Source of the DNA: Agarivorans gilvus
GTDB taxonomy: Bacteria; Pseudomonadota; Gammaproteobacteria; Enterobacterales; Celerinatantimonadaceae
Reading direction: 5' to 3'
NCBI RefSeq assembly: GCF_001420915.1
Contig: NZ_CP013021.1
Location: forward strand, 72,001 to 136,000
DNA: 64,000 nt
Each line of letters starts with the position of its first letter. Position 1 is the first letter of the stretch. The notes under the pieces are model-generated. The model had not been told where the DNA came from. It saw only the letters and a program-made list of their open reading frames with translations, and did not search any database. This document shows, piece by piece, positions 42,878 through 52,211 of this stretch. The position numbers were made by a program, and so were the translations under genes.

Positions 42878-44179
42878 CTAACGTTCCCAGTACACTTCTT
42901 CTAAACTCTCTTCTCGCTCAGGTAAACCTCGTGATAAACGCGGGCTGTGTTGAGCGAGCACTTCGTAGCTAACACGGTTAGCGTATTTGCAGATTTGGGC
43001 AAATGATGAGTAACTTAAGGCATTAAACTGGTGCTTACTCGATTGTGCCACGTTATTACGGTGAAACACATTAGCAGCCATGTCGTGTAATAGTGCCGAT
43101 AGTGCGCCGTCTCCAGCGCCGTTGGTATTGGTGATTTTTTCTGGACCACCCATGAACGGCGCAATGTGTGAGTAGACTTTGAGAGGCTGCAAACAATCGA
43201 TTTTTGACATTGGGCGGGAAAATTCATATTGGTTAAACTCGGCAATACTACCGGGCAACAGTGTATGCGTGGTGGCCCGTTTATATTGCTCATCGGTATA
43301 ACCCGCCATGAATAAGCCGCGCGCACCAGCGGTACATAATACCAAGTCACACCACTCTAAGGCCTGTTGGCAAGCCAGCAGAACGTCTTTTTCGCCGGTT
43401 AGCGCTTCGGCTTCTTCTTCATTCATTGCCAGAACGGTAACATGCTCGCTGATGAATTGTTGCCACCATTTGGGGTCGTCTTCAATCAGAAAACGTGTGC
43501 CTAAGGTCAGTACTACTGGCACATTCGCAGCAGTGGCATCGTTAATGGCTTGCATGGCCGCGGCGGTGATGGGGTCGTTCCCCGCGCGCATTAAGTAGGC
43601 GGTAAGGGCCAAGGCTGCGCCGGTTTTTACCAATTCTTCATCGATAAAATCGGAGCTGAGTTTATCCATGTGGCCCCTAGATATGGCAAAGGTGCGTTCG
43701 CCACATTTGGTAATCAGGGTAAAACAACGACCAATCGGGCCGGCTACCGGTTGTAGATGATTGAGATCGACTCGCGAAGAGGTATTGCATAAGTAGCGAT
43801 ATGCGTAATCACCAACGGTAATGTTCTGACTCATTACTCCAAACATCACCGAACGACCGTCGGCCAAAGTTGAATAGTTATGTAATGTATTGCCAATGGT
43901 TCCGCCGGCAAATTCTGCGGTAATCAGTTGGCCTTGCTGAAGTTCTTGGTAGAGTCTTTGGGCTGCTTCATCGTCAATCAATAAGGAGTTACCTAGCATT
44001 AACTGGTGGCGCTCAATAAAGGCGTGGTCAACGTGAGCCTCAATATCAACTAAGGTTTGGTCGATGCCGGTGATATGGGTATGTTGAGGGCTTAACACGG
44101 GGTTAAGTTCGTTGGTAAGCGGATCGCGAGACTCAACGGGAAAGTAGTGTTTTGACTTACGTTGACCGGGAAATTTCAT
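42878..44179 (-). CDS. gsk: Inosine/guanosine kinase
   Basis: A 433-residue PfkB-family kinase matching E. coli Gsk from start (MKFPGQRKSKHYFPV) to end (SRGLPEREESLEEVYWER). It phosphorylates inosine and guanosine to IMP and GMP in purine salvage. The substrate region FAGGTIGNTLHNYS and the ATP/anion-hole motif NTNGAGDGALSALLHD (catalytic Asp) are intact. The gene stands alone on the minus strand. It completes a route from nucleosides taken up by the transporters at 0-10 kb. Confidence 0.95.
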   Translation of the reverse strand: MKFPGQRKSKHYFPVESRDPLTNELNPVLSPQHTHITGIDQTLVDIEAHVDHAFIERHQLMLGNSLLIDDEAAQRLYQELQQGQLITAEFAGGTIGNTLHNYSTLADGRSVMFGVMSQNITVGDYAYRYLCNTSSRVDLNHLQPVAGPIGRCFTLITKCGERTFAISRGHMDKLSSDFIDEELVKTGAALALTAYLMRAGNDPITAAAMQAINDATAANVPVVLTLGTRFLIEDDPKWWQQFISEHVTVLAMNEEEAEALTGEKDVLLACQQALEWCDLVLCTAGARGLFMAGYTDEQYKRATTHTLLPGSIAEFNQYEFSRPMSKIDCLQPLKVYSHIAPFMGGPEKITNTNGAGDGALSALLHDMAANVFHRNNVAQSSKHQFNALSYSSFAQICKYANRVSYEVLAQHSPRLSRGLPEREESLEEVYWER

Positions 44180-44329
44180 TAATTTATCACTTAGTTAATC
44201 AAAGGTGCTGCTTAGCTAGATGTTGGCTGTTTTACCGAGATGATTTTAGCATAGGAAAAGTAAAATGTTGCTCAAATGCTAATGTCTAGCGGCTTATCAT
44301 TTTATTGTTGGCTTATGCCTTATTAAAAC

Positions 44330-44998
44330 CTATGTAAGAGGCGTATCTTGTTGTATTTTTAAATACGCTTGCAAGGCTGGGTGAGTAATACTGCGGCTTC
44401 GCTGTTGGTAGTGTTTTATGGTCTTACCAAGATAGTGCTGATGCGCAGCTAGTTTTAAATCCCACATTTTACCGGTGCTGGTTAGTGGCTGTTTAGCATG
44501 GCGGCTGAGATGCAATACTTCGTAGTAGCGTTGTTTGTCTTCTACGATTTGCTCGCTGACTAGCCGAAGGCCTTTAGTTATTAGGAATTGCCTTAATTGA
44601 AACTGTTCATGCACTGGACAAACAATAATATCAAAGTCTAGTGGTGCATTGTGCTCAAGCAGCCCTGCAAGCAGTTTGCTGCAAAGCTCTCCTCCTACAC
44701 CGGCAATAATCACCAGTTGCTGAGCACAATCTGCCAGTTTTAGTGTGGCTGCATCAGCGCAATGAACTTGCCATTGTGGTGAACTGAGGTTCTGCATAGG
44801 CGGGCTAAAGCGGGCCAATTTGTTTTCTAGCTGTTGGCAAATAGACGGAACGCTATCGACAAAATGCACGGTTTCGGCCATGCCTTTCTGCAGTAGGTGG
44901 GCACCTAAAAAGCCGTGATCGCAACAACAATCCCAAATATGAGTGTAGGGCTCGGTGATCAATTGGTTTATTGCATTTAAACGTGGGCTTAGTTTCAC
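44330..44998 (-). CDS. TrmK-family tRNA (adenine-N1) methyltransferase-like protein
   Basis: A 222-residue SAM-dependent methyltransferase of the TrmK/COG2384 family. LSPRLNAINQLI is the family start, IWDCCCDHGFLGAHLL the SAM-binding motif I (normally D-I-G-T/S-D-H), and IIAGVGGELCSKLL the motif IV region that normally reads I-A-G-M-G-G. CPVHEQFQLRQFLITKGL is also typical. In Bacillus, TrmK makes m1A22 in tRNA, and in gammaproteobacteria the target is not established. The motif I CCCDHG, with three cysteines, is unusual but the fold is clear. Confidence 0.8.
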   Translation of the reverse strand: MKLSPRLNAINQLITEPYTHIWDCCCDHGFLGAHLLQKGMAETVHFVDSVPSICQQLENKLARFSPPMQNLSSPQWQVHCADAATLKLADCAQQLVIIAGVGGELCSKLLAGLLEHNAPLDFDIIVCPVHEQFQLRQFLITKGLRLVSEQIVEDKQRYYEVLHLSRHAKQPLTSTGKMWDLKLAAHQHYLGKTIKHYQQRSRSITHPALQAYLKIQQDTPLT

Positions 44999-45303
44999 TT
45001 ACGTCTCCGACATCGCCATTAGGCTTAAATCGCTTTTTACTGGCTGGAAAGTTATGTTGGCAGCCATTTTAGCTAAATGTTTGGCAAAGTGGCGAATTTG
45101 TCTCAATAAAATTTGCTAACTGCATTTTATTTAGCAAATAGCGTTAATTTATTCGCTGACCTTGGTTTTTTATTGAGTAAATTTTCATCTAAATTTGTTC
45201 CCTTGTCGCTTTGTTACTACGCTGAAACGTGGGAGGAAATCGCGTAGCACATTTCCTTCTACTGATTGTTAAGAGTTTATGAAAACTCAATCAAGGAGTG
45301 ATT
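44999..45303. promoter_or_regulatory. Upstream region of the porin gene
   Basis: No gene is present in these 305 bp. An inverted repeat TTTGCTAA (45112-45119)/TTAGCAAA (45131-45138) may be an operator, and CTACGC (45217-45222)/GCGTAG (45242-45247) would form a hairpin near the predicted leader of the porin mRNA. AAGGAG lies 4 bases before the ATG at 45304. Confidence 0.45.
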
Positions 45304-46352
45304 ATGAAAAAGCTAGTGGCAAGTTTAGTGCTTAGCTCGGTGGCGAGCAGTGTTTCGGCGGTAACCATTTATGAGAATGGTTCATCAAGCGTCAATATTG
45401 GCGGTTATTTAGGCGTGGAGGCTTTTTATCAGGAGGGTTTTGGCAGCGGGGAAGACAATGATAGTTCCTTTGAATTACAAGACCGCGCCTCGCGGATCCG
45501 CTTTAGTTTTGAACATGCGTTAAATCCTAATTGGGTAGCGGGTGCGCAGTTGGAATGGGGCTTTAATTCAGTAGAGAAGTCCGATCCCTTATTTAATAAC
45601 CGCTTGGGTAATATTTATTTTCAAAGTGACAGTGGCGGTTCAATAAGAATCGGTAAGCAATGGTCGGCCTATTATGACGTTGCAGTATGGACCGACCAAT
45701 TTTGGAAGTTTGGAGGTGATGCCTCAGGCACTTATGACGGGCGCAACGGCGGCGATGAGTCGGGCATGGGGCGCGCCGATGACGCGATTACCTACCGAAA
45801 TTCATTTGGCGGCTTTAATTTAGGTTTGCAATACCAATTTGAGAATGATGATTCGGCTAGAGATTACGGTTATCAAGTCAGTGGTACTTATGGCTTCGAT
45901 TTCGGCCTGTCTTTGGGCTTAGCTTACGCAGAAAGTGCTTATAACAGTAATAATATTAATTATGTGGGTGATGCTAGCCAAGATACTGCTGAATCATGGT
46001 TGTTGGGTTTGGTTTATGATTCTGACGGGGTCTATGTAGCAGGGTCGTATGGTGAGTATAAAAACTTATCTAGCTTTTTTAGCGATGTTGCCGATAAGGC
46101 CACCGGCCTTGAACTGATTGCAATGTATAACATGCAGGGGGCTTATACCATGTTTATGGCGGTTATAACGACTTAGAAGATAAAACAGAAGGCAGTCAGG
46201 GAGAGCTGAGTTATGCTTTGCTTGGCTTTGGTTGGCATCCCAACCAAGTATTGGTGGCCTTGGAATATAAGTTTGGCCTCGATTATAAAGATGCCTTGGG
46301 TAATGATATGAAGCAAGACGAGATGTCGATACAGGCCCGTTACTTCTTCTAG
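45304..46352 (+). pseudogene. Outer-membrane porin, frameshifted near the 3' end
   Basis: A general porin of about 349 residues once repaired. The signal peptide is MKKLVASLVLSSVASSVSA, then strands such as VNIGGYLGVEAFYQEGF and DRASRIRFSFEHALNPNWVAG, with GSIRIGKQWSAYYD in the constriction-loop region, and the final strand SIQARYFF ends in the Phe needed for barrel assembly. The frame breaks after YNMQGAYTMF: adding one T to the TTT run at 46153-46155 gives MFYGGYNDLED and continues to the stop at 46350. Length plus 1 is divisible by 3. The break lies in a homopolymer, so it is likely a sequence error. It would form a trimeric channel for small solutes. Confidence 0.85.
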
Positions 46353-46435
46353 TAGAGAGGCTTTTGTTGGGCAGCTTTTTACGTTTACCACGTTAAAAGC
46401 TGCTACAATCGGCTCTTTTTTATGAGAGATAAACG

Positions 46436-46708
46436 ATGAAGTGGTTGGCCTTATCTTTTTTGGTGATCATAGCTTTAGTTAACTTTGGTCCGCGAGTTTA
46501 TGCCGTTTTTTACTCGCAGCCCGACACCACCGTAGTATTTAAAGAAGGCTGTTTCCTAAAAGGGGAGCTAAAGATTGACCCGGTGAATTTGTCGTATTAT
46601 TTAATCCTCAGTGATGGACGTGAGGTGTCGATTGCCGATGATGGCTATGCACAAATGTCTTCTAAAGAGGCTCCGATTGATAGCAGCAAATTAGCGCTTT
46701 GCTTATAA
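46436..46708 (+). CDS. Small membrane-anchored or secreted protein
   Basis: A 90-residue protein with an N-terminal hydrophobic segment (WLALSFLVIIALVNFGP, residues 3-19) and a short exported domain with two cysteines (EGCFLKGEL and the last-but-one residue) that could form a disulfide. No family is known to me. A GAGA sequence lies 8 bases before the ATG. It sits between the porin and the convergent kinase gene. Confidence 0.6.
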   Translation: MKWLALSFLVIIALVNFGPRVYAVFYSQPDTTVVFKEGCFLKGELKIDPVNLSYYLILSDGREVSIADDGYAQMSSKEAPIDSSKLALCL

Positions 46709-46760
46709 ATAACTCATTCTCAGTCAAGGCCACTAGAGTAACCTGGCCTTGGTCTTGCTT

Positions 46761-48689
46761 CTAATGTTTGGCGTTGAGCGGTAGGGTAATCTCAAATGTG
46801 GTTCCCTGACCCAGTTGACTTTCGCAACTAATGGAGCCCTGCAACTTTTGCGAGATCATGTTGTAGACGATATGCATACCTAAGCCAGTACCTCCAGTGT
46901 GTCGTTTGGTGGTATAAAACGGTAAAAAGATGCTATTTCTGACTTCATCACTCATACCACAACCATCGTCTTGATAAATAATTTTGAGCCAGTCATCCAA
47001 GGTTTCTACCTGAATGCTGATAGTGCCTTTCTCTTTATGCTCATAGCCATGAATTAGTGAGTTCATCACTAGGTTAGAAAATACTTGCCAAAGTAGCCCC
47101 GGATAGCTTTCTAGCATGATGTTCTCATCGCAAGTCCACTTAATTACCACGTTTTGTTGTTTTAGTTTGGGGGCTAGGCTAGTAACGGTATTAGCGAGGT
47201 AATCGGCTAATGAGAAACGGCGTAACTCTTCAACATGCTGGTCACTGGCTACTTTTTTAAAGGTTTTAACTAACTCTGAGGCGCGGTTGAGGTTGTTGAT
47301 GGCAATGTCTACGCCTTGCTGGCTTCTTTCTAGAAAGTTTTCTAAATCGGAGCGTTTCAGGGTTTCGTTGCTGAACTGCTCCTGAAGTGTTTGATGTAAT
47401 CCTTGGGAGTAGCTGAGTGAAGTGAGGCTCACCCCTAATGGGGTATTGATTTCGTGGGCGACTCCTGCCACTAGCTTGCCTAAGGCCGCCATTTTTTCAC
47501 TCTCAATGAGTTGCTCTTGGGTATGGGTGAGCTCATCGTACGCGGCGCGTAACTGCTCAGCTTGTTTGTCTCGGTGCTCGACTATGTCGACATATTTGTT
47601 GTACCAGTAAAACAAGGTGTGGATTTCTTTAAGTTGGTGCTGGTTCTCTCGGTAACTGGAGCGGCTGGGGGCTGTGTCGCGCATGGCCATGCTTAATTGT
47701 TGCAGAGGCTTAAGTACTCGCCGCCTAACATTTAGCCAAGCAAATAAAATAGACACTAATGAAAGCAGGGTAAGGGCGCCCGCAATGGTTAAGGTTTGAT
47801 ACATGCCCTGCAATATTTGTTGCTCGGGTACCAGAATGAGAAAGCGCCAGCCGGAGATTTTTGAAGCGTGGCCCACCAAATAAAACGCTTGGCCGTCTAT
47901 ATTGGTTTTGTAGGGAAGGTCATTTTGTTTGGGGAGCAGGTTGCTGGGCACGGTGTGGCCGGTCAGCTCACTGCGGTCATAAAATATCACTTGGTTATTT
48001 TGATCCAATACCAGCAGTGGCAAGTCATCGTCGCTTTCTTGTTTTAACATCTTCCGGTAAGACAGCGTAGAAAAGGCCATATACAAATAGCCGATGTGTT
48101 CTTCTTGCATGCTTTGCTCATTGAGACGGTAGACTTTTTTTATGGCGGGGATCACTTTCTTGTGTTGCGATTTACTATTGATATTGTTTTGAATTCCCGG
48201 CCAACATAGCTGGCTTTCCGAAAAGCTTGGACACTCAGTGAGCTGATGTTGAAACTCTAGCCAATCAATATCAGCCATTTCGACTTCAATGCTCAAAGAG
48301 TAGCTACGCCCCTCGTTGAGGATCAGTGAGATAGAGCTAAGCCCGTCCAAGCTAAAATAGTGGGCTAGGCTGTTCTCGATCAGTGCGTTAATTTTGATTT
48401 CATTGATGAAGGAGTTTTCGCTATCGGCAAAAACGGTATCAAGCATGTTCGAGTCAGAGGTGATATGACTGCTTACCGAAAACGCGGGTTTTTGTAAGTT
48501 AATTACCGATTGAATTTTCTCTTTGGCTATTTCACTGGCAAAACGCATGGCTTGTTCACGGATGTAGTAGTAGCTGATATATGCAGTGGAACCACCAAGT
48601 AGCATGACCGGAAATAAGCTGCCGATGAGCCAGAAGAATACCAGCCTTCCGTTTACGCTATGAAACCAGCTTGAAAAGAACCTTATCAA
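46761..48689 (-). CDS. Membrane sensor histidine kinase
   Basis: A 642-residue kinase. TM1 is at about 12-36, a large periplasmic dCache-like sensor lies at 37-295, TM2 at 297-318, then a HAMP-like linker and coiled coil. The dimerisation helix has MAALGKLVAGVAHEINTPLG (phospho-His), and the catalytic domain has NLVMNSLIHGYEH (N box), DDGCGMSDEV (G1), FLPFYTTKRHTGGTGLGMHIVY (F/G2). There is no receiver domain. The start is TTG with GAGG 8 bases upstream. It follows a binding-protein gene by 15 bp, suggesting that protein delivers the signal, as LuxP does to LuxQ. No response regulator is adjacent. Confidence 0.9.
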   Translation of the reverse strand: MIRFFSSWFHSVNGRLVFFWLIGSLFPVMLLGGSTAYISYYYIREQAMRFASEIAKEKIQSVINLQKPAFSVSSHITSDSNMLDTVFADSENSFINEIKINALIENSLAHYFSLDGLSSISLILNEGRSYSLSIEVEMADIDWLEFQHQLTECPSFSESQLCWPGIQNNINSKSQHKKVIPAIKKVYRLNEQSMQEEHIGYLYMAFSTLSYRKMLKQESDDDLPLLVLDQNNQVIFYDRSELTGHTVPSNLLPKQNDLPYKTNIDGQAFYLVGHASKISGWRFLILVPEQQILQGMYQTLTIAGALTLLSLVSILFAWLNVRRRVLKPLQQLSMAMRDTAPSRSSYRENQHQLKEIHTLFYWYNKYVDIVEHRDKQAEQLRAAYDELTHTQEQLIESEKMAALGKLVAGVAHEINTPLGVSLTSLSYSQGLHQTLQEQFSNETLKRSDLENFLERSQQGVDIAINNLNRASELVKTFKKVASDQHVEELRRFSLADYLANTVTSLAPKLKQQNVVIKWTCDENIMLESYPGLLWQVFSNLVMNSLIHGYEHKEKGTISIQVETLDDWLKIIYQDDGCGMSDEVRNSIFLPFYTTKRHTGGTGLGMHIVYNMISQKLQGSISCESQLGQGTTFEITLPLNAKH

Positions 48690-48704
48690 GTTTAATGCCT
48701 CTGA

Positions 48705-49670
48705 TTATTGCGGCTTAGTGACTAATTCGGGAGTGACCCAACTATCGGCTTCCACCTTTTCTCCTTTAAGCAAGGCGACTGCTGTTCTCACCCCTTGCGC
48801 GCCTTGTTGGCCCGATTGTTGGTCCAGAGTTGCGGCTAGTTTACCTTGCTCGACCAGAGCTTTAGCTTCTGGGATAGCATCATAGCCGATCACTTCTATG
48901 TCATTTCTACCACGGTCCTCCAGTAACTTGCTAATGGCAATTGCCATCACATCGTTAGCACAGAAGAAAGCATCAATATTGGGGTGCTGCTGCAAGAGTT
49001 TGTCGCTTAGCTCGTAGGCTTCAACATATTGCCAATTGGCGCTTGCTTCACCCAAAATGTGTCGCTGCTGAGCGATTAATGCTTGGCGATAGCCTGCTGC
49101 TCTGGCTTCCGATACCGAGGATGATTGTGGGCCAAGGATAATATAGGCGGTTTTAATTTCTGGGTGGCCTTGTAATACGCTATTGGCCAGTGTCCGAGCC
49201 GCCTCTTGATTATGAATGCCAACAAATGGGATGGGGCTTAAGCCCACTTTTTCTGCTTGAACAGGATCGATCTTGTCGTCTAGGTTAACCAATATTACGC
49301 CTTGGTCCTGTACCTGTTTAATAGTGGGAAGCAACTGGGCGGTTTTTGAGGGGACAAAAACGATGGCGTCAAAACCTTCTTCTTTGGCGCCAAGCAAGAT
49401 TTTTTTCTGTAGAGCAACGTGGGTTTCGTTGGGCGTTCCTTTGGCGACTAAGTTTACTCCAAGTTGTTCGGCTGCTTCACGTGCTCCTTGTTCCATCATT
49501 ACGTAGTAGGGGTTGCTTTGTGATTTAGTCAGCAACATTATTTTCATTGGAGCGGGAGCTGCGGGAGCTGGTGTCGAGTTCACTACAATTTCGTCAGGCT
49601 CAGGCGAGCAAGCCACTAAGAACAGCACTAATAAGCTTGTTATGCAGCTAATGAGTTGTTTTATAGTCAC
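48705..49670 (-). CDS. Sugar/AI-2-type periplasmic binding lipoprotein
   Basis: A 321-residue lipoprotein: the lipobox LVAC gives the lipidated Cys at residue 21, followed by a Pro/Ala-rich linker, then a Peripla_BP_4 fold (MKIMLLTKSQSNPYYVMMEQG, FDAIVFVPSKTAQLLPTIK, DAFFCANDVMAIAISKLLED, IEVIGYDAIPEA). This class binds pentoses, hexoses or AI-2. No ABC permease or ATPase is next to it; the only partner is the histidine kinase 15 bp downstream, so it is more likely a sensor subunit. The start is GTG at 49670. Confidence 0.85.
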   Translation of the reverse strand: MTIKQLISCITSLLVLFLVACSPEPDEIVVNSTPAPAAPAPMKIMLLTKSQSNPYYVMMEQGAREAAEQLGVNLVAKGTPNETHVALQKKILLGAKEEGFDAIVFVPSKTAQLLPTIKQVQDQGVILVNLDDKIDPVQAEKVGLSPIPFVGIHNQEAARTLANSVLQGHPEIKTAYIILGPQSSSVSEARAAGYRQALIAQQRHILGEASANWQYVEAYELSDKLLQQHPNIDAFFCANDVMAIAISKLLEDRGRNDIEVIGYDAIPEAKALVEQGKLAATLDQQSGQQGAQGVRTAVALLKGEKVEADSWVTPELVTKPQ

Positions 49671-49732
49671 CGTTTTTACCCCAAATTATAAATACTTATT
49701 TGATACTAGATGACTTAGTTTAATTGCTCCAG

Positions 49733-50032
49733 TTAGCCAAAGTTTGCCTCAGATAAAACGAAGTGACAGTTGCCTAAGGCTGGTCGAGAGCTGTCTTTAT
49801 CGCTGAGAAATAGGCTAAGTGCTGCTGAATTGCTATGAATAAGCTGCCCTAGATCCCATTTTTTAGTTAATAAATCACAGCTTAGACTAAAGATTAATAC
49901 CTGTTCTGTTAACGGTTTGTTAACTTTTTCTTCGATAGATTTAAAAAGCGAATATTTTTTCGATTGCTTAATGGCTGTAGTTAGAGATTGATTTCGCTCA
50001 TTGAGTCTTAACAGTTTAGTTACATTTACCAC
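49733..50032 (-). CDS. Possible small protein of unknown function
   Basis: A 99-residue open frame with a GTG start and no good ribosome site, in the gap upstream of the DUF4212 gene. The product is basic at the N-terminus and has no recognised motif. Amino-acid content is ordinary, so it may be real, but I cannot support it beyond an uninterrupted frame. Confidence 0.3.
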   Translation of the reverse strand: MVNVTKLLRLNERNQSLTTAIKQSKKYSLFKSIEEKVNKPLTEQVLIFSLSCDLLTKKWDLGQLIHSNSAALSLFLSDKDSSRPALGNCHFVLSEANFG

Positions 50033-50073
50033 ATAAACTGCAATGCTCGTAGGAGCTTGCTCGGAGAAGTGAC

Positions 50074-50325
50074 ATGGAAGAACAGACTACATATTGGCAA
50101 GAAAACTTGCGTCTAATATTTACCTGTCTCGTCATATGGTTCGTGGTTTCCTTTGGCTTTGGTTTGCTGCTTGTTGAACCGCTAAATGAAATCCGTTTAG
50201 GAGGGTATAAATTAGGCTTCTGGTTTGCACAGCAGGGCTCGATTTATACCTTTGTAGCTTTGATTTTTTGGTACACCGCCAAAATGAATAAGCTCGATCA
50301 AAAATACCATGTTGAGGAGTCATAA
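50074..50325 (+). CDS. DUF4212 small subunit of a sodium/substrate symporter
   Basis: An 83-residue membrane protein with two segments (LIFTCLVIWFVVSFGFGLLLV and GSIYTFVALIFWYTAKM). The pattern YWQENLRLI at the start and FWFAQQGSIYTFV is diagnostic for DUF4212 (small subunit of VC_2705-type symporters). GGAG precedes the ATG by 7 bases. Its stop is immediately followed by the ATG of the large subunit (TAAATG), so the two are made together. Confidence 0.9.
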   Translation: MEEQTTYWQENLRLIFTCLVIWFVVSFGFGLLLVEPLNEIRLGGYKLGFWFAQQGSIYTFVALIFWYTAKMNKLDQKYHVEES

Positions 50326-52062
50326 ATGGACGAGCTAAAACTCTATACATATATTGCCGTATTTGGCTCTTTTGGGCTGTATTTCGCTATTGCCTGGTGG
50401 GCTCGTGCGGCTTCTACCAGCGACTTTTATGTGGCCGGTGGTGGCGTTACCCCAGTGCAAAACGGAATGGCGATTGGTGCTGACTGGATGAGTGCTGCGT
50501 CGTTCATTTCTATGGCTGGCTTAATTGCCTTCTTAGGTTATGGCGGTTCTGTTTTTCTAATGGGCTGGACCGGCGGTTACGTATTATTAGCGATGTTACT
50601 CGCACCTTATATGCGTAAACACGGTAAATTTACGGTGCCGGAGTTTATTTCCGACCGTTATTACTCCAAAGGCGCTCGAATCGTAGCGGTATTGTGTTTA
50701 ATTATTGCTTCGCTGACTTACATCATTGGTCAGATGAAAGGGGTAGGTGTAGCATTTTCTCGCTTCCTAGAAGTGGAATACGATAACGGCTTATACATTG
50801 GTATGGCTGTAGTGTGGGTTTACGCGGTACTTGGCGGCATGAAAGGGATTACCTACACCCAGATTGCACAATACTGTGTGCTTATTTTTGCTTACACCAT
50901 TCCTGCTGTGTTTATTTCATTGCAATTAACCGGCAACCCGATTCCACAAATAGGTTTGGGTAGTACCTTGGCTGATGGTAGCGGCGTTTACTTGTTAGAT
51001 AAGCTGGATATGGTCGTTACCGATCTCGGCTTTAAGGAGTACACCACTGATAACCTTGGTGGCACGCTGAATATGTTTGCTTACACCATGTCGTTGATGA
51101 TTGGTACAGCGGGCTTACCACACGTTATTATGCGCTTCTTTACTGTACCAACCGTGAAAGCGGCTCGCTCTTCGGCTGGCTATGCCTTGGTATTTATTGC
51201 CATTCTATACACCGTAGCACCTGCAGTTGGCGCGATGGCTCGTTTCAACTTAATGAACACTATTGTTCCTGAAGCGGGTAACAACCTAGTATATGATGAG
51301 CGCCCTCAGTGGTTTAAAGATTGGGAAAATACTGGACTATTGCAGTTTGAAGATAAAAACGGTGATGGACGTATTCAGTATGTAGCCGACAAAGAAACCA
51401 ACGAGATGGTGAAGGTTGACCGTGACATCATGGTATTGGCTAACCCTGCGATTGCTAACCTGCCAAATTGGGTGATTGCCCTAGTGGCTGCTGGTGGTCT
51501 CGCTGCCGCATTGTCTACTGCAGCGGGTCTGTTGTTGGCGATATCGTCCTCTATTTCTCATGACTTAATGAAAGGGGTGCTTACGCCTAATCTTTCCGAT
51601 AAGAGTGAGCTCTTGGCGGGACGGATTGTAATGACCTTGGCCATTTTGGTGTCTGGTTATCTAGGCTTAAATCCACCCGGATTTGCCGCAGGTACGGTAG
51701 CGCTGGCCTTTGGTTTGGCTGCTTCGTCCATCTTCCCAGCATTGATGATGGGTATCTTTGCCAAGAAAATGAGTGGTACAGCAGCGATTTCAGGTATGTG
51801 TGCAGGTATTGGTGTGACTATGCTTTACGTATTCCAGCATAAAGGCATTATGTTTATCCCTGGTACGTCGTTCTTGGGCGATATGGGACCAAACTGGTTC
51901 TTTGGCATTTCGCCTAACGCCTTTGGTGCAGTGGGTGCCTTGGTGAACTTCGGGGTAGCTTTTGCAATGTGTAAAGTGACAGGGCCTGCTCCGCAGCACA
52001 TTCAGGAAATGGTTGAGAATTTCCGTATTCCTCATGGTGCTGGTGCAGCGCATGACCATTAA
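50326..52062 (+). CDS. VC_2705-family sodium:solute symporter, large subunit
   Basis: A 578-residue SSS-family protein with about 13 membrane segments. Family motifs are STSDFYVAGGGVTPVQNGMA, GADWMSAASFISMAGLIAF and GTAGLPHVIMRFFTV. An insert at about 325-360 (FEDKNGDGRIQYV) resembles a calcium-binding DxNGDG loop. It belongs with acetate/ActP-like transporters and the VC_2705 group that needs DUF4212; the substrate is probably a short carboxylate such as acetate. The C-terminus ends in a His-rich tail (GAGAAHDH). A terminator follows. A second copy begins at 62932. Confidence 0.9.
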   Translation: MDELKLYTYIAVFGSFGLYFAIAWWARAASTSDFYVAGGGVTPVQNGMAIGADWMSAASFISMAGLIAFLGYGGSVFLMGWTGGYVLLAMLLAPYMRKHGKFTVPEFISDRYYSKGARIVAVLCLIIASLTYIIGQMKGVGVAFSRFLEVEYDNGLYIGMAVVWVYAVLGGMKGITYTQIAQYCVLIFAYTIPAVFISLQLTGNPIPQIGLGSTLADGSGVYLLDKLDMVVTDLGFKEYTTDNLGGTLNMFAYTMSLMIGTAGLPHVIMRFFTVPTVKAARSSAGYALVFIAILYTVAPAVGAMARFNLMNTIVPEAGNNLVYDERPQWFKDWENTGLLQFEDKNGDGRIQYVADKETNEMVKVDRDIMVLANPAIANLPNWVIALVAAGGLAAALSTAAGLLLAISSSISHDLMKGVLTPNLSDKSELLAGRIVMTLAILVSGYLGLNPPGFAAGTVALAFGLAASSIFPALMMGIFAKKMSGTAAISGMCAGIGVTMLYVFQHKGIMFIPGTSFLGDMGPNWFFGISPNAFGAVGALVNFGVAFAMCKVTGPAPQHIQEMVENFRIPHGAGAAHDH

Positions 52063-52090
52063 TCCGCAACGAAATTAAGTTACGGTTCGC

Positions 52091-52116
52091 AAAAGGCTCC
52101 TGATGGAGCCTTTTTT
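52091..52116 (+). terminator. Rho-independent terminator of the symporter operon
   Basis: A 10-bp perfect stem (aaaaggctcc/ggagcctttt) with a 4-base loop runs into six Ts, 28 bp after the symporter stop. Confidence 0.92.
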
Positions 52117-52211
52117 ATGAAGCACTTAGAAGCAGTTAGCTCTTAACCTGCGGTATAGTGAAGTGCTTAACAGTAACAAATGTAATAAGTACTTAATTAC
52201 AGGACGTAATA

